In this document: positions 1 to 7,747 of the stretch, one piece after another
Numbering within the stretch: position 1 is the stretch's first letter
Layout of the letters: the number at the start of each line of letters is the position of its first letter
The notes under the pieces: generated by a model
What the model saw: only the letters and a program-made list of their open reading frames with translations
What the model was told of the DNA's origin: nothing
Databases searched by the model: none
Assembly: GCA_035644935.1 (NCBI GenBank)
Contig: DASQNO010000124.1
Coordinates: forward strand, 1-31,803
DNA: 31,803 bases
DNA from: CADCVW01 sp035644935
Lineage (GTDB): Bacteria; Pseudomonadota; Alphaproteobacteria; Sphingomonadales; Sphingomonadaceae
Reading direction: 5' to 3'
Made by a program: the position numbers and the translations under genes

Positions 1-498
1 GTAAGTGGTGATGCCGGCGCACAGCAGCGGCGCGACGGCGGCGAGCTGGTCTTCGGGATGGTCGATGCGCAGCACGAATTCCTCGCGCACGACGATCGCC
101 TTGGCATAGCCGCCGTAGGTGTTCTCGCCGGTGACCTTGTCCTTGCCGTTGTAGGTCCCGACGAAGCCCGTTTCGCAATATTGCTCAAACCCTTCGGAGC
201 AGCTGGGGCAGGTCATGTCCGCGTCGACCATGCAGCCGACGCCGACGAGGTCGCCCGTCTTGAACCTGCTGACCTCGGGTCCGGTGGCGGACACGCGGCC
301 GACGATCTCGTGGCCCGGGACGCACGGATAGACGGTGCCGCTCCATTCGGACTTCACCGTGTGCAGGTCGGAATGACAGACGCCGCAGAACAATATGTCG
401 ATCGCGACATCGTTGGCGCGAAGATCGCGGCGTTCGAAGGTGAAGGGGGCGAGAGGGGCGTCGGCGGAGAAGGCGGCATAGCCTTGCGTGGTGGGCAT
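1..498 (-). CDS. Zinc-dependent alcohol dehydrogenase, YahK-like (3' part beyond window)
   Basis: This is the first 166 codons of a medium-chain zinc alcohol dehydrogenase of the NAD(P)-dependent YahK/cinnamyl-alcohol type. The family reversibly oxidises primary alcohols to aldehydes in the cytoplasm. The ATG at 498 gives the N-terminus MPTTQGYAAFSADAPLAPF, which fits the family. Catalytic zinc ligands are visible in CGVCHS (Cys38 or Cys41 region) and in PGHE (His63-Glu64). The structural-zinc loop is present as Cys89, Cys97, Cys100 and Cys108. The sequence ends at the window edge around ...LLCAGITTY, before the Rossmann nucleotide-binding domain, so cofactor preference cannot be judged. It is divergent from the flavin oxidoreductase gene, with 97 bp between the starts. 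No strong Shine-Dalgarno sequence precedes the ATG. Confidence 0.93.
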   Translation of the reverse strand, partial: MPTTQGYAAFSADAPLAPFTFERRDLRANDVAIDILFCGVCHSDLHTVKSEWSGTVYPCVPGHEIVGRVSATGPEVSRFKTGDLVGVGCMVDADMTCPSCSEGFEQYCETGFVGTYNGKDKVTGENTYGGYAKAIVVREEFVLRIDHPEDQLAAVAPLLCAGITTY

Positions 499-559
499 GG
501 AGGACGGGCTTTCGGCTTGGAGACTGGATCGCGGACTTGGGATCGTTGCCTCAACGCCA

Positions 560-588
560 TTGGTTCGTCGCGAGTTGCAACCCATATC
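560..588 (+). promoter_or_regulatory. Candidate promoter for the flavin oxidoreductase gene
   Basis: TTGGTT (560-565) and CATATC (583-588) are separated by exactly 17 bp in the divergent intergenic region. The ATG of the downstream gene lies at 596, only 8 nt after the -10-like box, and has no Shine-Dalgarno sequence. If this promoter is real, the transcript would be leaderless. The boxes are imperfect and this is a guess from spacing alone. Confidence 0.25.
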
Positions 589-595
589 TCCGGAC

Positions 596-1609
596 ATGAT
601 CCCGCTTTCCATTCTAGACCTGGCCCCCATTGCCGAAGGCGCCGACGCGGGGCGGGCGCTGCGCAATGCGCGGGCGCTGGCGCAGGCGGGGGAGCGGCTG
701 GGGTTCAACCGGTTTTGGATGGCGGAGCATCATTCGATGCCGGGGATCGCCAGCGCCGCGACGTCGGTGGCGCTGGGCTATGTCGCGGAAGGGACGACGA
801 CGATCCGGGTCGGCGCGGGCGGGGTGATGCTGCCCAACCATTCGCCGCTGCAGATCGCCGAGCAGTTCGGGACGCTGGAGAGCCTGTATCCGGGCCGGAT
901 CGATCTGGGGCTGGGCCGCGCGCCGGGAACGGACCAGGCCGCGGCCTACGCCATGCGTCGCAACCTGCAGTCGGACGCCAACCAGTTCCCGCGCGATGTG
1001 GTCGAGCTGATGGACTATCTGCAGCCCGCCCCCGACGACGTCCGCCGCGTACGCGCGGTGCCGGGCGAAGGGTTGGACATCCCGATCTGGATTCTGGGAT
1101 CGTCGACGTTCGGGGCGCAGCTGGCGGCGATGCTGGGTCTGCCTTACGCATTCGCATCGCACTTCGCGCCGGCGCAGATGATGGAAGCGATCGCGATCTA
1201 CCGCGAGACGTTCCGGCCCTCGGCGCGGCTGGCGGCGCCCTACGTCATGCTGGGGTTCAACGTCTTCGCGGGCGAGACCGACGACGCGGGAGAGCTGCTC
1301 GCGACATCGATGCAGCAGGCGTTCGTGGCGCTGCGCACGGGCAGTCCGGGCAAGCTGAAGCCGCCGGTCGCGGGCTATGCCGAAACGCTGCCCGCGGCGG
1401 CGCGATCGATGCTGGACGGGGTGCTTTCGGCGTCGGCGATCGGATCGCCGGCGACGGTCAAGGCGCAAATCGAGGCGTTCGTCGCGCGCACGGGCGCGGA
1501 CGAGTTGATGATCACGTCGCAGATCTTCGACCACGACGCGCGGGTGCGGTCGTACGCAATCGTCGCGGACCTTCTTTCGCCCTCCCGTCGTTTGTCGGCG
1601 GCGGCCTGA
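596..1609 (+). CDS. LLM-class flavin-dependent oxidoreductase (MsnO8-like)
   Basis: A 337-residue bacterial-luciferase-like monooxygenase. The ATG at 596 is preferred over an in-frame upstream ATG at 488 because the protein then begins MIPLSILDLAPIAEG, the first beta strand of the fold in this subfamily. Recognisable segments are GFNRFWMAEHHSMPGIA (substrate/flavin pocket), TTIRVGAGGVMLPNHSPL (phosphate-binding strand-loop), EQFGTLESLYPGRIDLGLGRAPG and a later IWILGSS. The full length fits the family. It would use reduced flavin (FMNH2 or F420-type) supplied by a separate reductase in the cytoplasm; the substrate cannot be told. It is divergent from the alcohol dehydrogenase and followed after 33 nt by the host-attachment-family gene, possibly in one transcript. 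Confidence 0.92.
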   Translation: MIPLSILDLAPIAEGADAGRALRNARALAQAGERLGFNRFWMAEHHSMPGIASAATSVALGYVAEGTTTIRVGAGGVMLPNHSPLQIAEQFGTLESLYPGRIDLGLGRAPGTDQAAAYAMRRNLQSDANQFPRDVVELMDYLQPAPDDVRRVRAVPGEGLDIPIWILGSSTFGAQLAAMLGLPYAFASHFAPAQMMEAIAIYRETFRPSARLAAPYVMLGFNVFAGETDDAGELLATSMQQAFVALRTGSPGKLKPPVAGYAETLPAAARSMLDGVLSASAIGSPATVKAQIEAFVARTGADELMITSQIFDHDARVRSYAIVADLLSPSRRLSAAA

Positions 1610-1642
1610 CCGGCCACGTCTCAATTTCCAAGGAGTTCATGC

Positions 1643-2044
1643 ATGTTGCTTCCCACCGGCACCACCGTCGCGGTCGCGGACGGCCACAAGCTCGTCCTGT
1701 TCCGCAACACCGGCACGGCCACCGAGCCGGAGCTGCAGGCGCTGCCGCACGCGGAAGTCGACACGCACAACAAGAGTTCGGGCGTCCGCAAGCGCGCCGA
1801 CGAGAATCCGGGCAAGGACAATGTCGATGAGGACGCGTTCGCGATCGGCGTCGCCGAACTGCTCAACGCCAGCGTGCAGGCCGGCAGCATCGACAAATTG
1901 TTGGTGATCGCCGCACCCCGCGCGCTGGGGCAAATGCGCGGCCACTACAGCAAGGGGCTGTCGGGATGCCTGATCGGCGAGATCGGCAAGGAGCTGGCGA
2001 ACCATCCCAACGCCAGCATCGTCAAGGCGATCGTCGCGGCTTGA
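1643..2044 (+). CDS. Host attachment family protein (Pfam Host_attach, baeRF-like)
   Basis: A 133-residue protein resembling the Host_attach family, first described from Agrobacterium attachment genes and related in fold to archaeo-eukaryotic release-factor domains (baeRF). The start MLLPTGTTVAVADGHKLVLFRNTG, the central run KLLVIAAPRALGQMRGHYS and the end ELANHPNASIVKAI fit this group. The segment HNKSSGVRKRADENPGKDNV is charged and probably a mobile loop. No signal peptide or membrane segment is seen, so it is cytoplasmic. An AAGGAG lies a suitable distance before the ATG and fixes the start. The biochemical role of the family is not settled; a ribosome- or stress-linked role is only inferred from fold. 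Confidence 0.85.
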   Translation: MLLPTGTTVAVADGHKLVLFRNTGTATEPELQALPHAEVDTHNKSSGVRKRADENPGKDNVDEDAFAIGVAELLNASVQAGSIDKLLVIAAPRALGQMRGHYSKGLSGCLIGEIGKELANHPNASIVKAIVAA

Positions 2045-2102
2045 GCGGAGCGGATCGGTCGGGGCGTCGTTGACGCGGACGGAACCCGGAGGAGTGCGGC
2101 GG

Positions 2103-2342
2103 ATGGACGAGAGAACGAGCGCGGGACTGAAGCGGACGGCGGAGCTGTGCGCGATCTTCATGATCGGCAACGGCCTGGTCGGGGCGCTGCAGCCCAAGCG
2201 GCGGGTCGAACTGTGGACGTCGGACGTTCCGGCGATCGACGCCTTCGTCAAGGCGGACCGCGCGCGGTCGCCGGCCAGGCAACGCGCGATCGGGTTGCTG
2301 CAGGTGGGGGCGGGGCTGCTGCTGGCTTCGCGGATGCGCTGA
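2103..2342 (+). CDS. Small putative membrane protein, unknown function
   Basis: A 79-residue protein that I do not recognise as a named family. The ATG at 2103 is chosen because GGAGGAG (2088-2094) lies 8 nt before it; an in-frame ATG at 2070 would lack such a site. Two hydrophobic stretches are visible: one near residues 11-29 (ELCAIFMIGNGLVGAL) and one at the C-terminus (RAIGLLQVGAGLLLASRMR). A basic/acidic linker with a tryptophan joins them. This suggests a small inner-membrane hairpin protein. It lies 58 nt after the host-attachment-family gene on the same strand and may be co-transcribed. A hairpin follows the stop closely. Confidence 0.65.
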   Translation: MDERTSAGLKRTAELCAIFMIGNGLVGALQPKRRVELWTSDVPAIDAFVKADRARSPARQRAIGLLQVGAGLLLASRMR

Positions 2343-2346
2343 GGCG

Positions 2347-2453
2347 CTTCTTCGAGAAGAAGACCCTCACCTTCCGCCGCTGCGGGCACCCACGAAAGCA
2401 GTACTTCCGTGGGAACCCTTCGCGGCTCCCTCCTCTCCCGCATGCGGAAGAGG
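2347..2453. repeat. Intergenic hairpins before the ABC-F gene
   Basis: Three inverted repeats fill the 153-nt gap. CTTCTT/AAGAAG with a 4-nt loop (2347-2362) follows the small membrane protein stop and may help termination, though no T-run follows. CCCACG (2389-2394) pairs with CGTGGG (2408-2413). CCTCTCCCGC (2432-2441) pairs with GCGGAAGAGG (2444-2453) with one mismatch; this last type looks like the short G/C-rich repeats scattered between sphingomonad genes. Their role is not shown by sequence alone. Confidence 0.5.
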
Positions 2454-2495
2454 GCGGTGCTTTCCGCAGTGCAGCATTTCTGCTAGGGGGCGGGG

Positions 2496-4391
2496 ATGCT
2501 CAACTTTTCCGGAATCACCGTGCGCCTTGGCGGGCGCACCATCCTCGACCGCGCCACCGCGGCGCTGCCGCCGGGCAGCCATGTCGGGCTGATCGGGCGC
2601 AACGGCGCGGGCAAGTCGACGCTGATGAAGGTGCTCACGCGCCTCAGCGACCCGGACGAGGGCCAGGTCGACATGCCGCGCGGCAGCCGCATCGGCTATA
2701 TCGCGCAGGAAGCGCCGGCGGGCCTGCAGACGCCGATCGAGGCGGTGCTGGCGGCCGATGTCGAGCGCGCGGGGCTGCTGGCCGAAAGCGACGTCATCGC
2801 GCACGATCCGAACGGCGACATGGAGCGGATCGGCGAGATCTACGAGCGGCTGGAGGCGATCGACGCGCATTCGGCGCCGGCGCGCGCGGCGCGCATCCTC
2901 GCCGGGCTGGGCTTTGACGAGGAGGCGCAGGGGCGGCCGCTGGACAGTTTTTCGGGCGGGTGGAAGATGCGCGTCGCGCTGGCGGCGCTTCTGTTCTCGC
3001 AGCCGGACCTGCTGCTGTTGGACGAGCCTTCGAACCATCTCGATCTCGAGGCGACGTTGTGGCTGGAAAGCTTTCTCAAGAGCTACGCCAAGACCATGGT
3101 GGTGATCAGCCACGAACGCGACCTGCTGAACAACGTCGTCGACCATATCCTGCACCTGGAGGGTGGGCAGACGACCCTGTACGTCGGCGGCTACGACGCG
3201 TTCGAGCGGCAGCGCGCGGAGCGGCAGGCGCAGATCGCGGCGGCGCAGGCCAGCCAGGCGGCGCAGCGGGCCAAGCTGCAGGACTTCATCGCGCGCAATT
3301 CCGCGCGGGCGTCGACCGCCAAGCAGGCGCAGAGCCGCGCCAAGGCGCTGGCCAAGATGCAGCCGATCGCGTCGATGGCCGAGGACCCGAGCTTGGCGTT
3401 CGACTTTCCTTCGCCCGCAGAGCTCAAGCCGCCGCTGGTGACGCTGGACATGGCGGCGGTGGGCTACACCGAGGGCGCGCCGATCCTGACCCGGCTCAAC
3501 CTCCGGCTCGACCCGCAGGACCGGCTGGCGCTGCTGGGGCGCAACGGCAACGGCAAGACGACGCTGGCGCGGCTGCTGGCGGCGCAGCTGCCGGCGATGG
3601 ACGGCGCGATCAACGCGTCGGGCAAGATGCGCGTTGGATACTTCACGCAGTATCAGGTCGAGGAGCTGGACGGCGCGGACACGCCGCTGGAGCACATGAC
3701 GCGCGCGATGAAGGGGGCGACGCCGGGCGCGGTACGCGCGCAGCTGGGGCGGTTCGGCTTTTCCGGTCCGCGCGCGACGCAGCAGGTCGGCAAATTGTCG
3801 GGCGGCGAGCGGGCGCGGCTGGCGCTGGCGCTGATCACGCGCGACGCGCCGCACATGCTTATACTAGACGAGCCGACCAACCATCTGGACGTCGACAGCC
3901 GCGAGGCGCTGGTGCAGGCGCTCAACGCGTATGAGGGCGCAGTGGTGCTGGTCAGCCACGACCGGCACATGCTGGAGCTGACGGCCGACCGCCTGGTGCT
4001 CGTCGACGAGGGCACGGCGCGCGAATATGCCGGGACGCTCGATGACTACACCGACCTGATCCTCGGGCGGAACCAGCCCAAGGCGGCGAACGACGCCGGA
4101 AGCGGCGGCGGCAGCAAGAAGGCGCGCAAGGCGGCGGCGGAAGCGCGGCGCTCGAGCGCGGGGTTGCAGATCCAGGTCAAGGCGGCGGAAGCGGAGGTCG
4201 CGCGGCTGACGGCGCGCCGGTCGGAGATCGACCGCGCATTGTTCGATCCGGCCAGCGCCACCGGCGCGGACGCGGCGCGGTCGGCGGGCGAGCTGATGCG
4301 GCTGCGGGGGACGTGCGAGCGCGAGCTGGAGATCGCGGAAGCGCGCTGGCTGGCGGCGAGCGAGGGACTGGAGCAGGCGCGGGCGGCCTAG
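2496..4391 (+). CDS. ABC-F family ATPase (Uup/YheS-type)
   Basis: A 631-residue protein with two ABC ATPase domains and no membrane segments, as in the ABC-F translation factors that bind the ribosomal E site. Domain 1 has Walker A GRNGAGKST (34-42), signature SFSGGWKMR and Walker B LLLLDEPSNHLD (Asp176-Glu177). An Arg/Lys/Gln/Ala-rich linker (about 235-290) corresponds to the P-site tRNA-interaction motif. Domain 2 has Walker A GRNGNGKTT (348-356), signature LSGGERARLALA and Walker B LILDEPTNHLD (Asp458-Glu459). A charged C-terminal tail (about 530-631) should form a coiled coil, as in Uup and YheS. Both catalytic glutamates are present, so it should be active. Resistance-type ABC-Fs cannot be excluded but nothing points to one. 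Confidence 0.95.
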   Translation: MLNFSGITVRLGGRTILDRATAALPPGSHVGLIGRNGAGKSTLMKVLTRLSDPDEGQVDMPRGSRIGYIAQEAPAGLQTPIEAVLAADVERAGLLAESDVIAHDPNGDMERIGEIYERLEAIDAHSAPARAARILAGLGFDEEAQGRPLDSFSGGWKMRVALAALLFSQPDLLLLDEPSNHLDLEATLWLESFLKSYAKTMVVISHERDLLNNVVDHILHLEGGQTTLYVGGYDAFERQRAERQAQIAAAQASQAAQRAKLQDFIARNSARASTAKQAQSRAKALAKMQPIASMAEDPSLAFDFPSPAELKPPLVTLDMAAVGYTEGAPILTRLNLRLDPQDRLALLGRNGNGKTTLARLLAAQLPAMDGAINASGKMRVGYFTQYQVEELDGADTPLEHMTRAMKGATPGAVRAQLGRFGFSGPRATQQVGKLSGGERARLALALITRDAPHMLILDEPTNHLDVDSREALVQALNAYEGAVVLVSHDRHMLELTADRLVLVDEGTAREYAGTLDDYTDLILGRNQPKAANDAGSGGGSKKARKAAAEARRSSAGLQIQVKAAEAEVARLTARRSEIDRALFDPASATGADAARSAGELMRLRGTCERELEIAEARWLAASEGLEQARAA

Positions 4392-4477
4392 CCGGCAAGA
4401 ACTTCCGCTCTGATCCAGCTTTCTTGCACTGCTGCATGCTGATTGCTTCTGCTGTCCTCCCCTGCCTTTGCAGGATC

Positions 4478-4535
4478 ACCGGGTCGGATCGTCCCCCGGA
4501 CGATCCTCAACCATGCGGGGCTTGGTTGACCCGGT
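4478..4535. repeat. Three-way-junction inverted repeat
   Basis: ACCGGGTC (4478-4485) pairs with GACCCGGT (4528-4535). Inside this outer stem lie two further hairpins: GGATCGTCC (4486-4494) with GGACGATCC (4498-4506) around a CCC loop, and CAACCA (4508-4513) with TGGTTG (4523-4528). The last base of the second hairpin is shared with the outer stem. All pairings are exact. It sits about 90 nt after the ABC-F stop. It could be a dispersed REP-like element or an RNA structure; the sequence does not decide. Confidence 0.6.
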
Positions 4536-4545
4536 CATGGGACCG

Positions 4546-4646
4546 TCCCGCGTAGCGGGATGGTGGAGGGGCTTCTTCCAAGTCCCGCTACAAGAAGCCC
4601 CTCCACCAGCTTCGCTGGTCCCCCTCCCCTCGAAAACGAGGGGAGG
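4546..4646. repeat. Cluster of perfect hairpins, possible terminator/REP field
   Basis: Four stem-loops lie in a row: TCCCGC/GCGGGA (4546-4551, 4555-4560); a perfect 17-bp stem (4561-4577 with 4592-4608, 14-nt loop); CCAGC/GCTGG (4606-4618); and CCTCCCCTCG/CGAGGGGAGG with an AAAA loop (4623-4646). The loop of the 17-bp stem holds TCCCGCTA, which can also pair with TAGCGGGA at 4553-4560. Together with the preceding junction they fill most of the 358-nt gap between the ABC-F and DHH genes. From 4647 to 4749 nothing else is seen. Confidence 0.65.
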
Positions 4647-4749
4647 ACGGCGAAGCCAGCTCACGCAGACTCAAGGGTCGTCCGGCCTTACCCGCCGACC
4701 TGCGTACAAATCGCACGGAGCAGGGAGCCGCCACCGTCGTTGAAGCGCG

Positions 4750-5820
4750 ATGGTGTCTGTTCTGCAAGATGCGACCGATCCGCGCGCGGCGGCGCGCGAC
4801 GCGTTCGGCGCCGCGGTCGCGCGCTTCGATCGTGCGCGGCCCCTGCTCGTTCTCGGCCATTTCGATGCCGACGGGCTGTCGGCGGCGGCGATCCTGGCGC
4901 GCGCGTTGGAGCGGAGCGGTCGGCCGGATGGGATCCGGCTGGTCGGCAAGGGCGAGAACCCGTGGAGCGCGGCGATGCGCGCGGAGCTAGCGGAGCGGCG
5001 GCCGGGCGGGCTGATCGTCACCGACCTGGGCGTGCGCGAAGGCGAGATCGCGCCGGGCGTGCCGACGGTGCTGATCGACCATCACGTGCCCGCGGGCGTG
5101 CCGGGCGAGGCGGTCGTCATCAGCGGCAATGGGTGCGTGCCGGAGCCGACATCGGCGCTGCTGGCCTTTTGGTGCGTCCGGGCGCTGGGCGCGGCGGACG
5201 ATCTGCTGTGGCTGGCGGCGCTTGGCGTCATCGGCGACATGGCCGAAGGCGCGGGGTTCCCGGAGATGGAAGCGGCGCAGGCGCGGTACGGCAAGACGGC
5301 GCTGCGAAGCGCGGTGTCGCTGATCAACGCGCCACGGCGCGCGGCGGCGGCGGACGCCACCCCCGCGTTGGCGCTGCTGATGAAGGGCACGGGGCCGAAG
5401 GACGTGACGTCGGGCGTGCACGGCGAGACCGCGGCGCTGCTGGCGGCCAAGGCGGAAGTCGCCGCCGCGCTGGACGCCGCCAAGCGAGTCGGGCCCAAGG
5501 TGCGCGGCGACGTGGCGCTGATCCGCTTTCATTCGCCTTGCCAGATCCACCCGCTCGTTGCGCAGCAATGGCGCGGGCGGCTGCGCGACAAGCTCGTGCT
5601 GGCGGCGAACACGGGCTATCGGCCCGGCTGGGTGCATTTCGCAGCGCGCACGGGGGCGGGCACCGACCTCATACGCTTCCTGGCCGAACGGCGTCCGCCG
5701 GGCGCCGACGAGAATTACGGCAACGGCCACCGGCAGGCGACGGGCGGCGCGCTGCGCCCGGCGGACTGGAACCACTTCGTCAGCGCGCTGGGATACCCCG
5801 AGGAGCAGATACAGGCATGA
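4750..5820 (+). CDS. DHH-family phosphoesterase, RecJ-like
   Basis: A 356-residue protein of the DHH superfamily, which includes the RecJ single-strand exonuclease and nanoRNases/cyclic-dinucleotide hydrolases. Metal-binding motifs are HFDADGLSAA (His37, Asp39, Asp41), VTDLGV (motif II Asp) and LIDHHVPAG (Asp110-His111-His112). The DHHA1-type C-terminal motif appears as GNGHRQATGG (324-333). It is much shorter than RecJ (about 570 residues) and lacks an obvious OB domain, so it is a compact member; the substrate is not known. The gene has a weak ribosome-binding site. Its stop overlaps the uvsE start by ATGA, so the two are translationally coupled, pointing to a DNA-repair role by context. 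Confidence 0.85.
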   Translation: MVSVLQDATDPRAAARDAFGAAVARFDRARPLLVLGHFDADGLSAAAILARALERSGRPDGIRLVGKGENPWSAAMRAELAERRPGGLIVTDLGVREGEIAPGVPTVLIDHHVPAGVPGEAVVISGNGCVPEPTSALLAFWCVRALGAADDLLWLAALGVIGDMAEGAGFPEMEAAQARYGKTALRSAVSLINAPRRAAAADATPALALLMKGTGPKDVTSGVHGETAALLAAKAEVAAALDAAKRVGPKVRGDVALIRFHSPCQIHPLVAQQWRGRLRDKLVLAANTGYRPGWVHFAARTGAGTDLIRFLAERRPPGADENYGNGHRQATGGALRPADWNHFVSALGYPEEQIQA

Positions 5821-6986
5821 CGACCACCGGCACCCGCCCGCTGCGCCTGGGATTTCCCGTCAAGGTGATGGGGCGACCGGGCCTCAAGAGCGGCGACACC
5901 AGGCGCTGGCAGCAGGGGCCGCACCTCAAGACCTCGCTGGAATATGTCGATCAGATCCTCGACTACATGGCGAAGGTCGGCCTCGACATGTATCGGCTGA
6001 GTTCGGATCTGGCGCCCTACGCCACGCACCCGGACATGCCGCAGTTCCATGGCATGGTCGCCGAGAGCGACGCGGAATTGGCCGCGTTCGGGGCCAAGGC
6101 GCGGTCGCTCGACATCCGGCTGTCGTTCCACCCGTCGCAATATGTGCTGCTGAACAGTCCAAACCCGGAGCTGACGAAGAAGAGCATCTGGGACCTGGCG
6201 AGCCAGGCGGAGATGCTGGACCGCATGGGGACGGGGCCGGAGGCGGTGCTCGTGACGCATGTCGGCGGGGTGTACGACGACAAGGACGCGTCGCGCGCGC
6301 GCTGGATCGACGGATGGAACCGGTGTCCGCAGCATGTGCGCGACCGGCTGGTGCTGGAGAATGACGACATCCGCTTCTCGGCCGCGGATGTTCTTTGGAT
6401 CCACGAGCGGACGGGGGTGCGGCTGATCTTCGACTACCAGCATTTCTGGTGTTTGAACCCCGAAGGGCTGGAGATGCGCGCGACGCTGGAGAAGTTCATC
6501 GCGAGCTGGGCGGGCAGCGCGCGGCCCAAGATCCACTTCTCCTCGCCGCGCACCGAGCTTCGCGAGGTCAAGCGGGCGATCAAGCCGGCGCAGCGCGCGG
6601 CGGCCAAGGCAGGCACGGCCAAGGCGAAGAAGGGCGAGTTGCTCAAGGCCCCGGTCAAGGCGGGCGCGCGGATCAAGACGGTGTTGCTGCCGCCGATCTG
6701 GACCGGGCATTCGGACTTCACCAACCCGTTCGAGTTCGCGACCTTCATGCGCATGGCGCAGGGGCTGGAGTTCGACGTGATGATGGAAGGCAAGTCCAAG
6801 GACATCAGCCTGCTCAAGCTCCGCCCGGATCTCCTCCGCTTCGCGCCGGACGTGGCGGCGCGGTTCGGGATACTGCCCGAGGCGGCGGCCCGGCTGGCGG
6901 CGGATGAGCGGCAGCTGGAGGAGGGCGTCGCCGCCGAGACGCAGGCGGACATCGACGAGGGCGACGCGATGATGCAGGCGGCATAA
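5817..6986 (+). CDS. uvsE: UV DNA damage endonuclease UvsE/UVDE
   Basis: A 389-residue UV damage endonuclease. The family nicks DNA immediately 5' of cyclobutane dimers, 6-4 photoproducts and some other lesions, starting an alternative to nucleotide excision repair. The protein opens with RLGFPVKVMGRPGLKSGDTR, then a TIM-barrel with the expected metal-ligand motifs: SFHPSQY (His105), VTHVGG, LENDD (Glu181), DYQH (Asp206, His209), KIHFSS (Lys238, His240) and MMEGKSKD (Glu324). A Lys/Ala-rich insert (about 248-280) sits before the last strands, and the C-terminus carries an acidic extension. The start is the ATG overlapping the DHH gene stop (ATGA); a longer upstream reading frame is only the shadow of that gene. 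Confidence 0.95.
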   Translation: MTTTGTRPLRLGFPVKVMGRPGLKSGDTRRWQQGPHLKTSLEYVDQILDYMAKVGLDMYRLSSDLAPYATHPDMPQFHGMVAESDAELAAFGAKARSLDIRLSFHPSQYVLLNSPNPELTKKSIWDLASQAEMLDRMGTGPEAVLVTHVGGVYDDKDASRARWIDGWNRCPQHVRDRLVLENDDIRFSAADVLWIHERTGVRLIFDYQHFWCLNPEGLEMRATLEKFIASWAGSARPKIHFSSPRTELREVKRAIKPAQRAAAKAGTAKAKKGELLKAPVKAGARIKTVLLPPIWTGHSDFTNPFEFATFMRMAQGLEFDVMMEGKSKDISLLKLRPDLLRFAPDVAARFGILPEAAARLAADERQLEEGVAAETQADIDEGDAMMQAA

Positions 6987-7035
6987 AGGACGTGGCGCGC
7001 CGGGTCGGCGGGTCGCGGCGAGCCGGACTTGGCGG

Positions 7036-7587
7036 CTAGTTCCGTTCGGCGGCTTTGCGGGGCGGCCCGGGTGCTTGGGTAGCCGCCGGATCCGGCGGCG
7101 GGGGCGCACCGCCGGGGCGGGCCGCCACGATCTCGGCAAACCCGCCGCAGTGCTTCGCCTTGGCGGCGCCGCCGAGCACCTGCACGCCGCAGTAATCCTC
7201 GGGCCGCACGACGACGTCGCGAAGGACCAGCACGCGCCCGTCGCGCAGTTCCACCGTCAGGTGCCCGTCCGGACCCATCAACACGACGGCCCTGGACAAT
7301 ATCCGGCGGCCCTCGGCCGAGGCGGTGGAGGCCGCCGGTGTCGCCGGAAGAGGGTTCCCCGTTAAGGACACCGGCTCCGGAATCGGGCCCTGAGCTGCTC
7401 GGTTCGGGCCCGCGGCGCCTTGCTGCGCGGGAATCGTTGCGACCGGAGCCTGGCCCGCAGGCTCCGTACCGCTCGCGCCCGGCGCGGCGGCTCCTGATTT
7501 GGGGCTCGGGCTTTGCATGGCGGTCTCCTGAGGTGAAGGCGTGCATGCGGCCAGCGCCACAGCGAAACAAGGCAGGATGCGGACCAC
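7036..7587 (-). CDS. Small Pro/Ala-rich putative lipoprotein
   Basis: A 183-residue protein starting at a GTG (7587) preceded by GGAGAA. The N-terminus VRILPCFAVALAAC is a short lipoprotein signal with the lipidated cysteine about residue 14. Residues 15-90 are low-complexity Pro/Ala/Gly/Ser, probably an extended linker in the periplasm. A compact domain follows (about 95-150: ILSRAVVLMGPDGHLTVELR, VLVLRDVVVRPEDYCGVQVL) with two further cysteines, in DYCGV and AKHCGG, which might form a disulphide. The tail is again proline rich. I do not recognise the family. It is convergent with uvsE (49 nt gap) and divergent from the RTX protease gene (160 nt). Confidence 0.7.
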   Translation of the reverse strand: MVRILPCFAVALAACTPSPQETAMQSPSPKSGAAAPGASGTEPAGQAPVATIPAQQGAAGPNRAAQGPIPEPVSLTGNPLPATPAASTASAEGRRILSRAVVLMGPDGHLTVELRDGRVLVLRDVVVRPEDYCGVQVLGGAAKAKHCGGFAEIVAARPGGAPPPPDPAATQAPGPPRKAAERN

Positions 7588-7747
7588 CGCGTTCTCCGTG
7601 GCTGGAACAATTTTCCTTAATATGCGTGCGGGGATGGAAAGTCACTAGCGGAGCGGACGAATCCGTGGTTAGATGCGTGTAGATTCAATCGCATAAGCAC
7701 GACTCGCGCGGGACGAACGACGCGGGCGTTATCTAGGGGAATCACTG
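7588..7747. other. Divergent intergenic region upstream of the RTX protease
   Basis: This 160-nt stretch is more A/T-rich than its surroundings (for example AATTTTCCTTAATATGCG near 7610-7627) and should hold the promoters of the lipoprotein and RTX genes. No convincing -35/-10 pair or operator was found by eye. AGGGGA at 7735-7740, 7 nt before the ATG, is the ribosome-binding site that fixes the RTX start. Confidence 0.45.

Noticed and set aside
4560..5816. Upstream extension of the uvsE frame giving an 808-residue protein
   Set aside because: The extension is the third-frame shadow of the DHH phosphoesterase gene and crosses the hairpin repeats; the UvsE family starts at the ATG at 5817.
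6987..7035. A terminator between uvsE and the convergent lipoprotein gene
   Set aside because: The 49 nt are GC-rich with only weak, imperfect pairing and no T-run; not strong enough to call.
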